Part shown: in pieces, positions 24,984-34,927 of the stretch
Position numbering within the stretch: the first letter of the stretch is position 1
How the letters are laid out: every line of letters begins with the position of its first letter
Assembly (NCBI GenBank): GCA_023460035.1
Contig: JAEWRN010000034.1
Coordinates: 124,001 to 188,000 of the forward strand
Direction: 5' to 3'
Length of the DNA: 64,000 nt
Source: Bacillota bacterium
GTDB lineage: Bacteria > Bacillota > Clostridia > Oscillospirales > Ruminococcaceae
The notes under the pieces: generated by a model
The model's database searches: none
What the model saw: the letters and a program-made list of their open reading frames with translations, nothing else
What the model was told of the DNA's origin: nothing
Position numbers and translations under genes: made by a program

Positions 24984-25538
24984 ATGAGTGAGATCGTTCA
25001 AAAATACGAGTCCAAGATGGAAAGTGCAGTGGACCACTTTTCTCGCGAGCTGCTGACCATCCGTGCGGGCCGCGCAAACCCCGGTATTTTAGACCATATT
25101 ACGGTAGACTATTACGGCACGCCGACCCCAATCAACCAGGTTGCGGCAATCGCCGTTTCTGAGGCGCGTATTCTTACGATTCAGCCGTGGGATGCCTCGA
25201 TGCTGCACATGATTGAAAAAGCAATTTTGACCAGTGACATCGGCATCAACCCCACCAACGATGGCCGCATTATGCGTCTGGTTTTCCCGGCCCCGACAGA
25301 AGAGCGCCGCAAAGCCCTGACGAAGGACGCACAAAAAATGGCGGAGGATGCAAAGGTTGCGGTGCGCAATGTGCGCCGTGAAGCCATGGATAAATTCAAA
25401 GCACAGAAAAAAAACAGTGAGCTGACCGAGGATGACCAGAAGCGTCTGGAAGAAGAGACGCAGAAGGTGACCGACAAGTTCATTAAAAAGATCGATCAGG
25501 TTTGCGAAGAAAAGATCAAAGAGATCATGGAGATCTGA
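24984..25538 (+). CDS. frr: Ribosome recycling factor
   Basis: A 184-residue protein that splits post-termination ribosomes with EF-G. The N-terminal helix has the RAGRANPGILD motif, followed by VDYYGTPTPINQVA and the C-terminal long helices rich in Lys/Glu. Adjacent to pyrH as in most bacteria, with AAGGAGGAA upstream. Confidence 0.97.
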   Translation: MSEIVQKYESKMESAVDHFSRELLTIRAGRANPGILDHITVDYYGTPTPINQVAAIAVSEARILTIQPWDASMLHMIEKAILTSDIGINPTNDGRIMRLVFPAPTEERRKALTKDAQKMAEDAKVAVRNVRREAMDKFKAQKKNSELTEDDQKRLEEETQKVTDKFIKKIDQVCEEKIKEIMEI

Positions 25539-25553
25539 TGCAGCAGCAAAAGT

Positions 25554-25589
25554 GCCGGGCCGCATGCAATACGTGCGGCTCGGCCTTTT
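25554..25589 (+). terminator. Intercistronic hairpin between frr and uppS
   Basis: An 11-bp stem, GCCGGGCCGCA (25554-25564) with TGCGGCTCGGC (25574-25584), one wobble, followed by CTTTTCC. It may reduce readthrough from the translation genes into the lipid genes. Confidence 0.5.
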
Positions 25590-25611
25590 CCGAAACCGGG
25601 AGGGTAGCGGC

Positions 25612-26325
25612 ATGGCACAGCAAAACAGCAGCGCACAGGGGCTGCATATTGGTTTTATTATGGATGGCAACGGCCGTTGGGCCAAGAAACGCGGCCTGCC
25701 GCGCAATATGGGGCATTCTAAGGGCGCGCAGGTTTTTCAGGACATGGTAAAATACTGCAAGCAGCTTGGGGTGCAGGCCGTTACCTTTTACGCATTTTCA
25801 ACAGAAAACTGGAAACGCCCGCAGGATGAAGTGGACGCTATTATGAAGCTGCTCAAAGAATATCTGCTGCGCGCGTTTGACTATAAAAAAGAAGATAACC
25901 GCATTATTGTATTGGGGGACCGCTCGGTGCTTACCCCCGAAATTCAGCAGCTGATTTTTGAAATAGAGGACGGCACAAAGCAAAATACCGGCATGATCAT
26001 CAACGTGGGCATCAATTATGGCGGCAGAGAAGAAATTACCCACGCTGCGCGCGCGCTGGCCCAGCAGGTGGCAGACGGCAAGTTGCTACCGCAGCAAATC
26101 AATGAAGAACTGCTGGCAGGGCAGTTGTACACGGCGGGCCAGAAAGACCCTGATTTTATCCTGCGGCCCAGCGGGGAAAAGCGGCTGTCAAACTTTATGT
26201 TGTGGCAGGCGGCCTATTCAGAGTTCGTTTATATGGATGTGCTTTGGCCAGATTTCACAAGAAAAAATTTAGACGAGGCAATTGCCGAATTTAACAGCCG
26301 CAGCCGGCGCTATGGCGGCATTTAA
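25612..26325 (+). CDS. uppS: Isoprenyl transferase (undecaprenyl diphosphate synthase)
   Basis: A 237-residue cis-prenyltransferase that makes the C55 carrier for cell-wall synthesis. HIGFIMDGNGRWAKK, GHSKGAQ, FYAFSTENWKRP and the closing DFILRPSGEKRLSNFML with WPDF are diagnostic. The frame is open to 25552, but ATG 25612 after GGGAGGGT is the better start. Confidence 0.95.
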   Translation: MAQQNSSAQGLHIGFIMDGNGRWAKKRGLPRNMGHSKGAQVFQDMVKYCKQLGVQAVTFYAFSTENWKRPQDEVDAIMKLLKEYLLRAFDYKKEDNRIIVLGDRSVLTPEIQQLIFEIEDGTKQNTGMIINVGINYGGREEITHAARALAQQVADGKLLPQQINEELLAGQLYTAGQKDPDFILRPSGEKRLSNFMLWQAAYSEFVYMDVLWPDFTRKNLDEAIAEFNSRSRRYGGI

Positions 26326-26346
26326 GCCGCATTGGGAGGTTTACCA

Positions 26347-27210
26347 ATGAAAACACGGGTTATTACTTCGCTGGTCGGTATCCCCATTCTTTTTCTGGCG
26401 TTATATTTTTACAATACCTTCTTTTTTAACTTGATTATTGCGGCGCTTTGCCTGATTGCACTGTACGAAATTGTCAGCGCATTTCAAATTAAAAACCCGT
26501 TTTGGCTGTACCTGGCACTGGTGCCGATGGAACTGATTTTAATGTTGAGTGACCGGCAGAGCATTCGCCGGTTTGTTCCGTTTTTGCTGTTTTTGTTTAT
26601 TGTTTATATTGCGGTTTGCGTGATTTTTGAATTTCGCGAGCTGAGCTTTGCACAAATCAGTGAGACAGTTCTGTTTTGTAGTATTGTGGCTTTTGGCTTT
26701 TATGCCATTATTTCATTTAAAACCCTATTGCCGTTTGAGCAATACCATTACGATGCCCTGTACCTGATTATGCTGGGCTTTGGTTTTGCATGGGGCGGGG
26801 ACACAATGGCGTATTTTACCGGCAGAGTTTTTGGCAAACACAAGCTGGCCCCCACCCTTAGCCCGCACAAAACGATAGAGGGTGCGGTGGGCGGCATTTT
26901 GGGCAGCATTTCACTGGGGTTGCTGTTTACGTGGGTTTACTCCTTGCTGCTGCCGGTCATCGAGCCCGGCACCACGGCTTCAATCAGCGGGCACAACTAC
27001 CTGATTGTGTGCGGTGTGGGTGTAGTGGCCAGTGTGCTGGGTATTATGGGGGATCTCTTTACTTCCGGCATCAAACGCCAGTGCGGCATTAAAGATTATG
27101 GGTCTATTTTCCCGGGGCACGGCGGTATTCTGGACCGCTTTGACAGCGTTATTTTTGTCATGCCGTTTGTGTCGCTGCTTACCCGGGTGCTGCAGTTTGT
27201 GCAGCGCTGA
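26347..27210 (+). CDS. cdsA: Phosphatidate cytidylyltransferase
   Basis: A 287-residue membrane enzyme making CDP-diacylglycerol from phosphatidate and CTP. It has multiple hydrophobic helices, LSPHKTIEGAVGG, and the signature region SGIKRQCGIKDYGSIFPGHGG with DRFDS. The start is ATG 26347 after GGGAGG; the in-frame TTG 26332 lies upstream of that site. Confidence 0.95.
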   Translation: MKTRVITSLVGIPILFLALYFYNTFFFNLIIAALCLIALYEIVSAFQIKNPFWLYLALVPMELILMLSDRQSIRRFVPFLLFLFIVYIAVCVIFEFRELSFAQISETVLFCSIVAFGFYAIISFKTLLPFEQYHYDALYLIMLGFGFAWGGDTMAYFTGRVFGKHKLAPTLSPHKTIEGAVGGILGSISLGLLFTWVYSLLLPVIEPGTTASISGHNYLIVCGVGVVASVLGIMGDLFTSGIKRQCGIKDYGSIFPGHGGILDRFDSVIFVMPFVSLLTRVLQFVQR

Positions 27211-27230
27211 CCCCCAAAGAAGGGAATTCC

Positions 27231-28394
27231 ATGAGCAAACTAATTACATTGCTGGGGTCTACCGGCTCAATTGGTACCCAGACGCTGGATGTCGTGCGGG
27301 CGCAGGGATACCAGGTATTTGGCCTTGCTGCAAACCGCAGCACAGAACAGCTATTGTTGCAAATTGCCGAATTTCACCCCAGTGTCGTTGCCGTTGCAGA
27401 TGAAGCTGCGGCGCAGCAGGTGCGCGACGCGGTTGTGACGATGCAAAACCCGCCCGCCGTGCTGGGCGGTACCGCAGGCCTGTGCGAGCTTGCCGCCATG
27501 CCGGGTGCAGAGCTGGTGCTCAACGCAATTGTCGGCATTGCCGGCCTTGCCCCTAGCCTTGCGGCGGTAGAAAGCGGCAAGGACCTTGCGCTTGCCAATA
27601 AAGAAAGCCTTGTCACCGGCGGTGCGCTGGTCACGCAGGCGGTACGGCAGCACGGGGTGAAACTGCTGCCGGTAGACAGTGAGCATTCGGCCATTTTTCA
27701 GTGCCTGCAGGATGCGGCATCTGCCAAAGCACTGAAAAAGATTTTGCTTACCGCTTCGGGCGGGCCGTTTTTTGGCAAAACCCGTGCCGAGCTGCAAACG
27801 GTAAAAGCAGCCGATGCGTTAAAACACCCCAACTGGAGCATGGGCAGCAAAATTACGATTGACAGTGCGTCGCTGATGAACAAAGGGCTGGAGCTGATTG
27901 AGGCGGTCTGGCTGTTTGGCGTAACACCGCAGCAGGTACAGGTCGTTGTGCAGCGGCAAAGCGTCATTCACTCTATGGTGCAGTTTAGCGATAACTCTGT
28001 TTTGGCCCAGCTTGGCGTGCCGGATATGCGCATCCCCATTCAGTACGCACTCACCTGGCCACAAAGGGTACCCGGCCCGGCACCGGAGCTTGATTTTACC
28101 ACTCTTGGGCCGCTGACATTTGATGTGGCCGACGAAGAGACCTTTTGCAGCCTTGCGGCGGCAAAGCAGGCGATTGGGCTGGGCGGCCTTGTGCCGGCGG
28201 CACTTAACGGTGCAAACGAAAAAGCGGTAGAGCTGTTTTTGCAGGGCAAAATCAGCTTTTTACAGATCGGCGAAATTGCACAGCGCACGGTGCAGCATTT
28301 TAGCAGTGCGGTGGGCAGTTACACGTTACAGGACGTATTTGATTGCGACGCCGAAGCACGGCGTTTCGCACAACAGAACACAAGCGGTCGTTAG
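27231..28394 (+). CDS. dxr: 1-deoxy-D-xylulose 5-phosphate reductoisomerase
   Basis: A 387-residue NADPH enzyme, first committed step of the MEP isoprenoid route. The N-terminal NADPH motif is LLGSTGSIGTQTLDV. Metal and substrate segments are LANKESLVTGG, LPVDSEHSAIFQCL, LTASGGPFFG, and MGSKITIDSASLMNKGLE. Between cdsA and rseP, as in many Firmicutes. It supplies precursors for UppS two genes upstream and works with IspG two genes downstream. Confidence 0.97.
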   Translation: MSKLITLLGSTGSIGTQTLDVVRAQGYQVFGLAANRSTEQLLLQIAEFHPSVVAVADEAAAQQVRDAVVTMQNPPAVLGGTAGLCELAAMPGAELVLNAIVGIAGLAPSLAAVESGKDLALANKESLVTGGALVTQAVRQHGVKLLPVDSEHSAIFQCLQDAASAKALKKILLTASGGPFFGKTRAELQTVKAADALKHPNWSMGSKITIDSASLMNKGLELIEAVWLFGVTPQQVQVVVQRQSVIHSMVQFSDNSVLAQLGVPDMRIPIQYALTWPQRVPGPAPELDFTTLGPLTFDVADEETFCSLAAAKQAIGLGGLVPAALNGANEKAVELFLQGKISFLQIGEIAQRTVQHFSSAVGSYTLQDVFDCDAEARRFAQQNTSGR

Positions 28395-28447
28395 CCGTAC
28401 CGTAAAACAACCGGCCCCCAAAGCCGGTATTTGTTGAAGGAGAAGCT

Positions 28448-29479
28448 ATGTCTTTATTCATTACGATTCTGGTGTCGATTTTGGTGTTTGGCGGTGTTAT
28501 TTTTATTCACGAGTTTGGCCATTTTGCGACGGCCAAGCTTTGCGGCATTCGCGTAAATGAATTTGCCATTGGCATGGGGCCCACACTGATTCATTTTACG
28601 CGCGGCGAAACCACTTATGCACTGCGCCTGTTGCCAATTGGCGGTTTCGTGAGCATGGAGGGGGAGGACGAAGAGTCGACCGACGAGCGCTCGTTTACCC
28701 GTGCCCCTGTTTACAAACGTATTTTGGTTGTTGTGGCCGGTGCGGTGATGAACCTTGTGCTGGGGTTTGTGGTATTGCTGATTTTGGTTTCACAGCAAAG
28801 CGCAATTACCAGCCGCACGGTCAGTCAGTTTTCTGAAAACGCTTCCACGCAGGCAAGCGGGCTTGCGCTGGGGGATGAAATTATTGCGGTCAATGGCCGG
28901 CGTTGCTTTATTGCCGACGACATTGTGTACGAGTTTATGCGCACCCAAAACGGCACGGCAGATCTCACTGTGTTGCGCGACGGCAAAAAGGTCGAGCTGC
29001 CGCAGGTGAAATTTGAGACCAAAACGCAGGCAGACGGTTCTACCGGCCTTGTGATTGATTTTAAGGTGCTTCCGCTGGAGAAAACCCCGCTGAACGTGTT
29101 GCGCGAAGGTGGGCTGTGGACGGCTTCGTTGTCCCGCATGATCTTCCTCAGCCTTGTTGACCTTGTCACCGGGCGGGTGGCAGTCAATAATCTGTCCGGC
29201 CCGGTGGGCATTGTCACGGTAATCAGTGAGGCGGTGTCGGTTGGGTGGCAGCCAATTTTAATGATTCTTGCCATGATTACCATCAACCTTGGCATTTTTA
29301 ACCTGATTCCGTTCCCGGCGCTGGACGGCGGCAAATTGTTCTTGCTGATTATCGAGGGGATACGCCGCCGACCGCTGGCACAAAAGTATGAAATTGCCAT
29401 CAACTTGGGTGGCTTTGCGGTGCTGATGCTGTTAATGGTGTTTGTGACATACAACGATATTGCACGGTTGATTCACTGA
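28448..29479 (+). CDS. rseP: RIP (site-2) metalloprotease RseP
   Basis: A 343-residue intramembrane zinc protease. The zinc site HEFGH is at about residues 20-24 in the first helix, a PDZ domain occupies about residues 125-205, and the NLIPFPALDGGK motif (third zinc ligand Asp) is in a later helix. Such proteases cut anti-sigma factors or signal peptides. GAAGGAGAA precedes ATG. Confidence 0.95.
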   Translation: MSLFITILVSILVFGGVIFIHEFGHFATAKLCGIRVNEFAIGMGPTLIHFTRGETTYALRLLPIGGFVSMEGEDEESTDERSFTRAPVYKRILVVVAGAVMNLVLGFVVLLILVSQQSAITSRTVSQFSENASTQASGLALGDEIIAVNGRRCFIADDIVYEFMRTQNGTADLTVLRDGKKVELPQVKFETKTQADGSTGLVIDFKVLPLEKTPLNVLREGGLWTASLSRMIFLSLVDLVTGRVAVNNLSGPVGIVTVISEAVSVGWQPILMILAMITINLGIFNLIPFPALDGGKLFLLIIEGIRRRPLAQKYEIAINLGGFAVLMLLMVFVTYNDIARLIH

Positions 29480-29511
29480 CCCGTGTAGTTGCGGCAGAAA
29501 GGACCTATAAC

Positions 29512-30555
29512 ATGAGAATGCTTCGAAAAGAAGTGAAGATAGGCAATACTACAATTGGCGGCAACCATCCGATTGCCGTGCAAAGCATGCTGAACCGCCC
29601 CATCAGTGACATTGCGGGCAATGTGGCGCAGGCAAAAAGCCTTGCCGCAGCGGGTTGCCAGATTATCCGGGTAACAGTGCCGCATGAACAGGACGCAAAG
29701 GTCGTCGCGGCCATTAAAGAGGCTGTTGACCTGCCGCTTGTCGCGGATATCCACTTTGATTACCGTGCGGCCATTGCGGCGGCCGAGGCCGGTGCGGATA
29801 AAATACGCATCAACCCCGGCAATATTGGCGGTGACGACCGTGTTGCTGCGGTGGTGCAGGCATGTAAAGCAAAAGGCCTTCCCATTCGTATCGGGGTCAA
29901 CGCAGGCAGCCTTGAAAAAGGCTTGCTGGCACAGTACGGGGCACCAACGCCAGAAGCACTTTGCGAAAGTGCCCTGCGCCATGTTGCCATTTTGCAGCGG
30001 CATGATTTTGATAATATCGTCATCAGCATCAAGTCCAGCCACGTGCCCACCGTGTTGGCAGCCTACCGTTTGCTGGCGCAGCGCTGTGACTACCCGCTGC
30101 ACATTGGTGTCACCGAGGCCGGCACCTACCGCATGGGGCTTATTAAATCGGCCATGGGGATTGGCGGGCTGCTGCTCGACGGCATTGGCGATACCCTGCG
30201 GGTGTCGCTGACCGACGCGCCGGAAAAAGAGGTGCAGGCCGGGTTTGATATTCTGCGCGCCGCCGGCTTTGCCGTGCCCGGGCCGGAAATTATCAGCTGC
30301 CCCACCTGTGGGCGCACCAATATTGATATTGCAAAAATTGCGCAGGAAGTTGAAGAACGGCTGCACGGCTGCAAAAAGCAAATTAAAGTGGCCGTGATGG
30401 GCTGCGTGGTCAACGGCCCGGGTGAAGCCAAAGAAGCGGATATTGGCATTGCCGGCGGGGTAGACAGCGCGGTGCTGTTTATCAAAGGGCAGCAAATTCG
30501 CACGCTGCGCGGGGATATCGTAGGCCAGTTGATTGACGAGATTGAAAAGCTTTGA
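29512..30555 (+). CDS. ispG: 4-hydroxy-3-methylbut-2-enyl diphosphate synthase IspG
   Basis: A 347-residue 4Fe-4S enzyme of the MEP route. The TIM-barrel part has GNHPIAVQSMLNRP and DIHFDYRAAIAA; the iron-sulfur part has SCPTCGRTN and VMGCVVNGPGEAK, giving the three cluster Cys. The length is that of the short bacterial form. AGAAAGGACC upstream of ATG 29512. Confidence 0.97.
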   Translation: MRMLRKEVKIGNTTIGGNHPIAVQSMLNRPISDIAGNVAQAKSLAAAGCQIIRVTVPHEQDAKVVAAIKEAVDLPLVADIHFDYRAAIAAAEAGADKIRINPGNIGGDDRVAAVVQACKAKGLPIRIGVNAGSLEKGLLAQYGAPTPEALCESALRHVAILQRHDFDNIVISIKSSHVPTVLAAYRLLAQRCDYPLHIGVTEAGTYRMGLIKSAMGIGGLLLDGIGDTLRVSLTDAPEKEVQAGFDILRAAGFAVPGPEIISCPTCGRTNIDIAKIAQEVEERLHGCKKQIKVAVMGCVVNGPGEAKEADIGIAGGVDSAVLFIKGQQIRTLRGDIVGQLIDEIEKL

Positions 30556-30598
30556 CCCTTTTCAAAGCAATTAAAACGGGTAAAAGGGGGTACGCAGT

Positions 30599-33500
30599 TT
30601 GGAAGCACTGGTATTAAAGCTATGGCCGGAGGTTGGCGGCGAGCTTGGCGAAAAGCTGGCGGGGGCAGCGGTAAAGGCCGTTGCGGTAGACCGTTCGGCG
30701 GCGCTGGTCACTGTGACGCTGCAGGCCCCCGTGCCGTTTACAGCCGAGCAGCAGCAACAGCTTGCCCAGCTTCTCACCGGCCGTTTTGAGGGGTTTTGTG
30801 TGCAGGTGCGCAGCGCCTTGCAATACGAGGACCTTGGCCCCGCCGAGCTGTTGGCATTGGCAGAAGAGCTGAAACGCGACGGGCTGCCCCTGAACGGCTT
30901 TTTAGAGGGCTGCGGCATTGAAATTGAGGGGCAGACGATTACAATTGATGTCTGCCATGGTGATGTGCTGCTGCACCAGATGGGCTTCGTCGAAAAAATG
31001 GCGCAGTGTGTGCGCAAGGCGACCGGGGTGCTGCCGGTCGTCAAATTAATTTGCTCTAAGCGCCCCAGCGCAGAAAAAGTGGAAGCAAAAATGTTGGCAA
31101 AACAGCCGGCACCACAGGCCCCAGCCGCTGCGCGTGGGCCGTCGCGCAGCGTGAAGACCGAAATTGCGGTCGACGGGCTGGAGCTGACCGACACGCCGCC
31201 AAGGCTGGTAAACGGCAGGCCGTTTAAGGCCAACAACGTGACGGCCATTAAAGACCTTGGGCAGGACAGCGGTAAGGTGACGGTTTGGGGTGACGTGTTT
31301 GCAAACGAGGTCAAAGGCAGCTTTCGCAAGATCTACCGCATTGCCATCACAGACAAAACGTCTTCGATTAATTTAAAAATCAGGCCGGAGCTTGACGAAA
31401 ACACCGAGCGCTGGGACAATATTCAGCCGGGTGACACGTTGATTGTCAAGGGCCTGTGCAGCTATGACAGGTACGAAAACGACTATGTTATTATGCCGTT
31501 TGACGTGCTGAAGGTCGAGCGTCGCGGTCGTGAGGACCATGCCGAGCAAAAACGCATCGAGTTGCATCTGCATACAAAGCTCAGCTCTATGGACGCAATG
31601 GGAGACCCCGCCGCGGCGGTGCGCCTTGCTGCCCGCTTTGGGCACCCGGCCATTGCCATTACCGACCACGGCGTGGTACAGGGCTTCCCCGAAGCGATGC
31701 TGGAAGCTGATAATGTGAAAAAGAAAAACCCGGACTTCAAGCTGATTTATGGCTGCGAGGCCTATTTTGTCGACGACATGGTGGATGTGGCGTATGGCGA
31801 TGGGCGCGGCAGCCTGCGGGGCAGCTTTATTTCGTTTGACATTGAAACGACCGGCCTTTCGCCGAAAGAGGACTGTATCACTGAAATTGGTGCAGTAAAA
31901 ATCGAAAATGGTGCGGTGACACAGGTGTTCAACACCTTTGCAGACCCGCAGCGACCTATCCCGCCCAAAATCACACAGCTGACCGGCATTACCGACGACA
32001 TGGTGCGCGGTGCCCCCAGCCAGGGCGGGGCTGTGCAGGCTTTTCTAAACTTTGCGGGTAACCTACCGCTGATTGCGCACAATGCGCACGGGTTTGATAT
32101 CCGGTTTATCCGCGTGGCGGCACAGGCCGCGGGGCTGCCGTTCCATAACCCCTATATCGACACGCTGCCGCTTGCGCAGGCAATGTATAAGCTGAAAAAC
32201 TATAAGCTTGACACCGTGGCAAACCATTTGGAACTGCCGCCTTTTAACCATCACCGGGCAAGTGACGATGCCAAAATTCTGGCCGATATCTTTATCCGTA
32301 TGATTGAGGAGCTGGAGTTTAAGGGCGTTCGGAATATCGAAGAAATCAACACCGGCCTTGGCAGTACACGTGCACTGTCGAAGCGCAATTTCCATATGAT
32401 TTTACTGGTACGCAACCAAATTGGGCTGAAAAACCTGTACAAAATGGTCTCGTTTGCCCATACGCAGCATTTCTTTAAGGTGCCGCGCATCCCGCGCAGC
32501 ATGCTCTTACAATACCGCGAAGGGCTGCTGGTTGGCAGTGCGTGTGAAGCTGGGGAGCTTTACAGGGCTGTGGTCGAAGCGCGCAGCCACGAAGAGCTGG
32601 TGAAAATCGCAAAATTTTACGATTTTCTTGAAGTGCAGCCGGTGGGCAACAACGAGTTTATGGTGCGCGAGGGCCTTGTGAACAGCGAAGAGGAAATTCG
32701 CAATTTCAACCGCACCATTGTCCAATTGGCTGAGGAGCTGAAAAAGCCCTGTGTTGCGACTGGGGACGTGCATTTTTTAGAGCCGGAGGATGCCGCTTAC
32801 CGTGCGGTGTTGCAGGCGGGCAACGGGTTTAAAGACGCCGACAACCAGGCGCCGCTGTATTTCCGCACCACCGACGACATGCTGCAGGAATTTGCCTATA
32901 TGGGCAAAGAAAAGGCGTTTGAGCTGGTGGTAACGAACCCGGGCCTTTTGGCGGACAGGATTGACGGGGATATCCGTGCCATCCCCCGCGGTACCTATGC
33001 CCCCACCATTGAGGGGGCGGATGAAATGTTGCGCACCGCCACAATGGACAATGCGCGCGCACGCTATGGCGACCCGTTGCCAGAAGTGGTAGAAAAGCGC
33101 CTCACGCGGGAGCTGGACAGCATTATCAAGCATGGGTTTGCGGTGTTGTATGTCATTGCGGTCAAGCTGGTGGCCTATTCTAACGAGCACGGGTATCAGG
33201 TGGGCAGCCGTGGCAGTGTCGGTTCGTCTGCCGTTGCCAACTTTTCTGGTATTTCAGAGGTCAACCCGTTGCCGCCGCATTACCTGTGCCCCAAATGTAA
33301 ATACAGTGAATTTTTTGACGACGGCTCGGTAGCCGATGGCTTTGACCTCCCTGACCGCAAGTGCCCGCGCTGTGGGGCCGACCTTGCGATGGACGGGCAC
33401 GACATCCCGTTTGAAACATTTTTGGGCTTTGACGGCGACAAAGAGCCAGATATTGACCTTAACTTTTCGGGCGAATACCAGTCTCAGGTGCACCGCTATA

Positions 33501-34888
33501 CCGAGGAACTGTTTGGCAAAGAATTTGTGTTTAAGGCCGGCACCGTGTCGGCATTAAAAGACAAAACGGCGTACGGCTATGTTAAAAAATATCTCGACGA
33601 GCGCAGCCGTGTGGTGAACAGGGCTGAAGAAAACCGCCTGACCATTGGTTGTACCGGCGTCAAAAAGACGACCGGCCAGCACCCCGGCGGCATGGTTGTT
33701 GTGCCGGCAAACCACGAGGTGTATGATTTTACCCCCATTCAGCACCCGGCAGACGACAAGGACAAGGGCGTCTATACGACCCACTTTGAATTTAAATACC
33801 TGCATGACACGCTGCTGAAGCTGGACGAGCTGGGGCACGACGTGCCGACGCTGTATAAACATTTGGAGGATATGACCGGCATTAAGATGGATGATGTGCC
33901 GATGAATGACCCCAAGGTGATTTCGCTGCTTACCTCTACCGAGGCACTGGGCATTAAGCCGGAGGATATCGGCAGTGAGACCGGCACCTTTGGCATCCCG
34001 GAGCTTGGTACGAACTTTGTGCGCCAGATGCTGATTGAGGCACAGCCCCAAAGCTTTTCTGACCTGATTCAGATTTCGGGCCTGTCGCACGGCACCGACG
34101 TGTGGAACGGCAATGCGCAGGATTTGATTAAAGACGGCACCTGTTCTATTTCAGAGGTCATTGGTACCCGTGACAGCATTATGACCTACCTGCTGCACAA
34201 GGGAGTAGAGCCCAAGCAGGCGTTTAATATTATGGAGCTGACCCGTAAAGGCAAGGTGGCAAAAAGCGGTTTCCCCGAAGGGGCCGAGGAAATGCTGCGC
34301 GAACACAATGTGCCGGACTGGTACCTTGACAGCTGTAAAAAAATTAAATATATGTTCCCCAAGGCACACGCCGTGGCGTATTTAATTGCGGCAATCCGGC
34401 TGATGTGGTTTAAGGTGTACCACCCGCTGGAGTTTTACGCCACCTACTTTACGGTGCGCGGGCAGGATATTGATTACGAGGCGGCAGTGGGCGGCAGCCG
34501 TGTGGCGGCGCGCAAGCTAAAAGAAGTCAACGTGCGGCTGAAAGAAAACAAAAATGCCAAGGATGAAGATATTTTGACCAGCTTGCAGATGGTCAGCGAA
34601 ATGCTGGCGCGCGGGTACGAATTTTTGCCCATCAAGCTTGGTAAGTCAGAGGCAAAGCGCTACCTTGTGGAGGACGGCAAAATCCGGCTGCCATACCTGT
34701 CAATGAAGGGCATCGGCGAGGCTGCGGCGGTTTCGATGGAGAGTACCTGCCGCGAAAATGCCAGCTTTTTATCGGTGGACGAATTCCAGTCTCTTGCCGG
34801 TGTCTCATCGTCTGTTATTGAATCGCTGGACACGGCCGGGGTATTTCAAAAATTGCCGAAAAGCAGCCAAATCAGCTTATTTGGTTGA
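30599..34888 (+). CDS. polC: DNA polymerase III alpha subunit, PolC type
   Basis: A 1429-residue replicative polymerase of Gram-positive type. Order of domains: N-terminal region (1-210), OB fold (about 220-310), PHP domain from IELHLHTKLSS (about 318), inserted DEDD 3'-5' exonuclease from FDIETTGLS (about 413) with HNAHGFD, rest of PHP, then the polymerase core with EPDIDLNFSG near residue 949 and a zinc module CPKCKYSEF / CPRCGADL (about 898-930). The start is TTG 30599 after AAAAGGGGG. Last gene of the lipid/isoprenoid operon. Confidence 0.97.
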   Translation: MEALVLKLWPEVGGELGEKLAGAAVKAVAVDRSAALVTVTLQAPVPFTAEQQQQLAQLLTGRFEGFCVQVRSALQYEDLGPAELLALAEELKRDGLPLNGFLEGCGIEIEGQTITIDVCHGDVLLHQMGFVEKMAQCVRKATGVLPVVKLICSKRPSAEKVEAKMLAKQPAPQAPAAARGPSRSVKTEIAVDGLELTDTPPRLVNGRPFKANNVTAIKDLGQDSGKVTVWGDVFANEVKGSFRKIYRIAITDKTSSINLKIRPELDENTERWDNIQPGDTLIVKGLCSYDRYENDYVIMPFDVLKVERRGREDHAEQKRIELHLHTKLSSMDAMGDPAAAVRLAARFGHPAIAITDHGVVQGFPEAMLEADNVKKKNPDFKLIYGCEAYFVDDMVDVAYGDGRGSLRGSFISFDIETTGLSPKEDCITEIGAVKIENGAVTQVFNTFADPQRPIPPKITQLTGITDDMVRGAPSQGGAVQAFLNFAGNLPLIAHNAHGFDIRFIRVAAQAAGLPFHNPYIDTLPLAQAMYKLKNYKLDTVANHLELPPFNHHRASDDAKILADIFIRMIEELEFKGVRNIEEINTGLGSTRALSKRNFHMILLVRNQIGLKNLYKMVSFAHTQHFFKVPRIPRSMLLQYREGLLVGSACEAGELYRAVVEARSHEELVKIAKFYDFLEVQPVGNNEFMVREGLVNSEEEIRNFNRTIVQLAEELKKPCVATGDVHFLEPEDAAYRAVLQAGNGFKDADNQAPLYFRTTDDMLQEFAYMGKEKAFELVVTNPGLLADRIDGDIRAIPRGTYAPTIEGADEMLRTATMDNARARYGDPLPEVVEKRLTRELDSIIKHGFAVLYVIAVKLVAYSNEHGYQVGSRGSVGSSAVANFSGISEVNPLPPHYLCPKCKYSEFFDDGSVADGFDLPDRKCPRCGADLAMDGHDIPFETFLGFDGDKEPDIDLNFSGEYQSQVHRYTEELFGKEFVFKAGTVSALKDKTAYGYVKKYLDERSRVVNRAEENRLTIGCTGVKKTTGQHPGGMVVVPANHEVYDFTPIQHPADDKDKGVYTTHFEFKYLHDTLLKLDELGHDVPTLYKHLEDMTGIKMDDVPMNDPKVISLLTSTEALGIKPEDIGSETGTFGIPELGTNFVRQMLIEAQPQSFSDLIQISGLSHGTDVWNGNAQDLIKDGTCSISEVIGTRDSIMTYLLHKGVEPKQAFNIMELTRKGKVAKSGFPEGAEEMLREHNVPDWYLDSCKKIKYMFPKAHAVAYLIAAIRLMWFKVYHPLEFYATYFTVRGQDIDYEAAVGGSRVAARKLKEVNVRLKENKNAKDEDILTSLQMVSEMLARGYEFLPIKLGKSEAKRYLVEDGKIRLPYLSMKGIGEAAAVSMESTCRENASFLSVDEFQSLAGVSSSVIESLDTAGVFQKLPKSSQISLFG

Positions 34889-34927
34889 CAATAGCGCGCA
34901 AAGCAGAAAAAGGGGAGAAGCAGGTTC

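Noticed and set aside
29473..30495. A 340-codon minus-strand frame opposite ispG
   Set aside because: Antisense shadow of ispG, with no recognisable domains.
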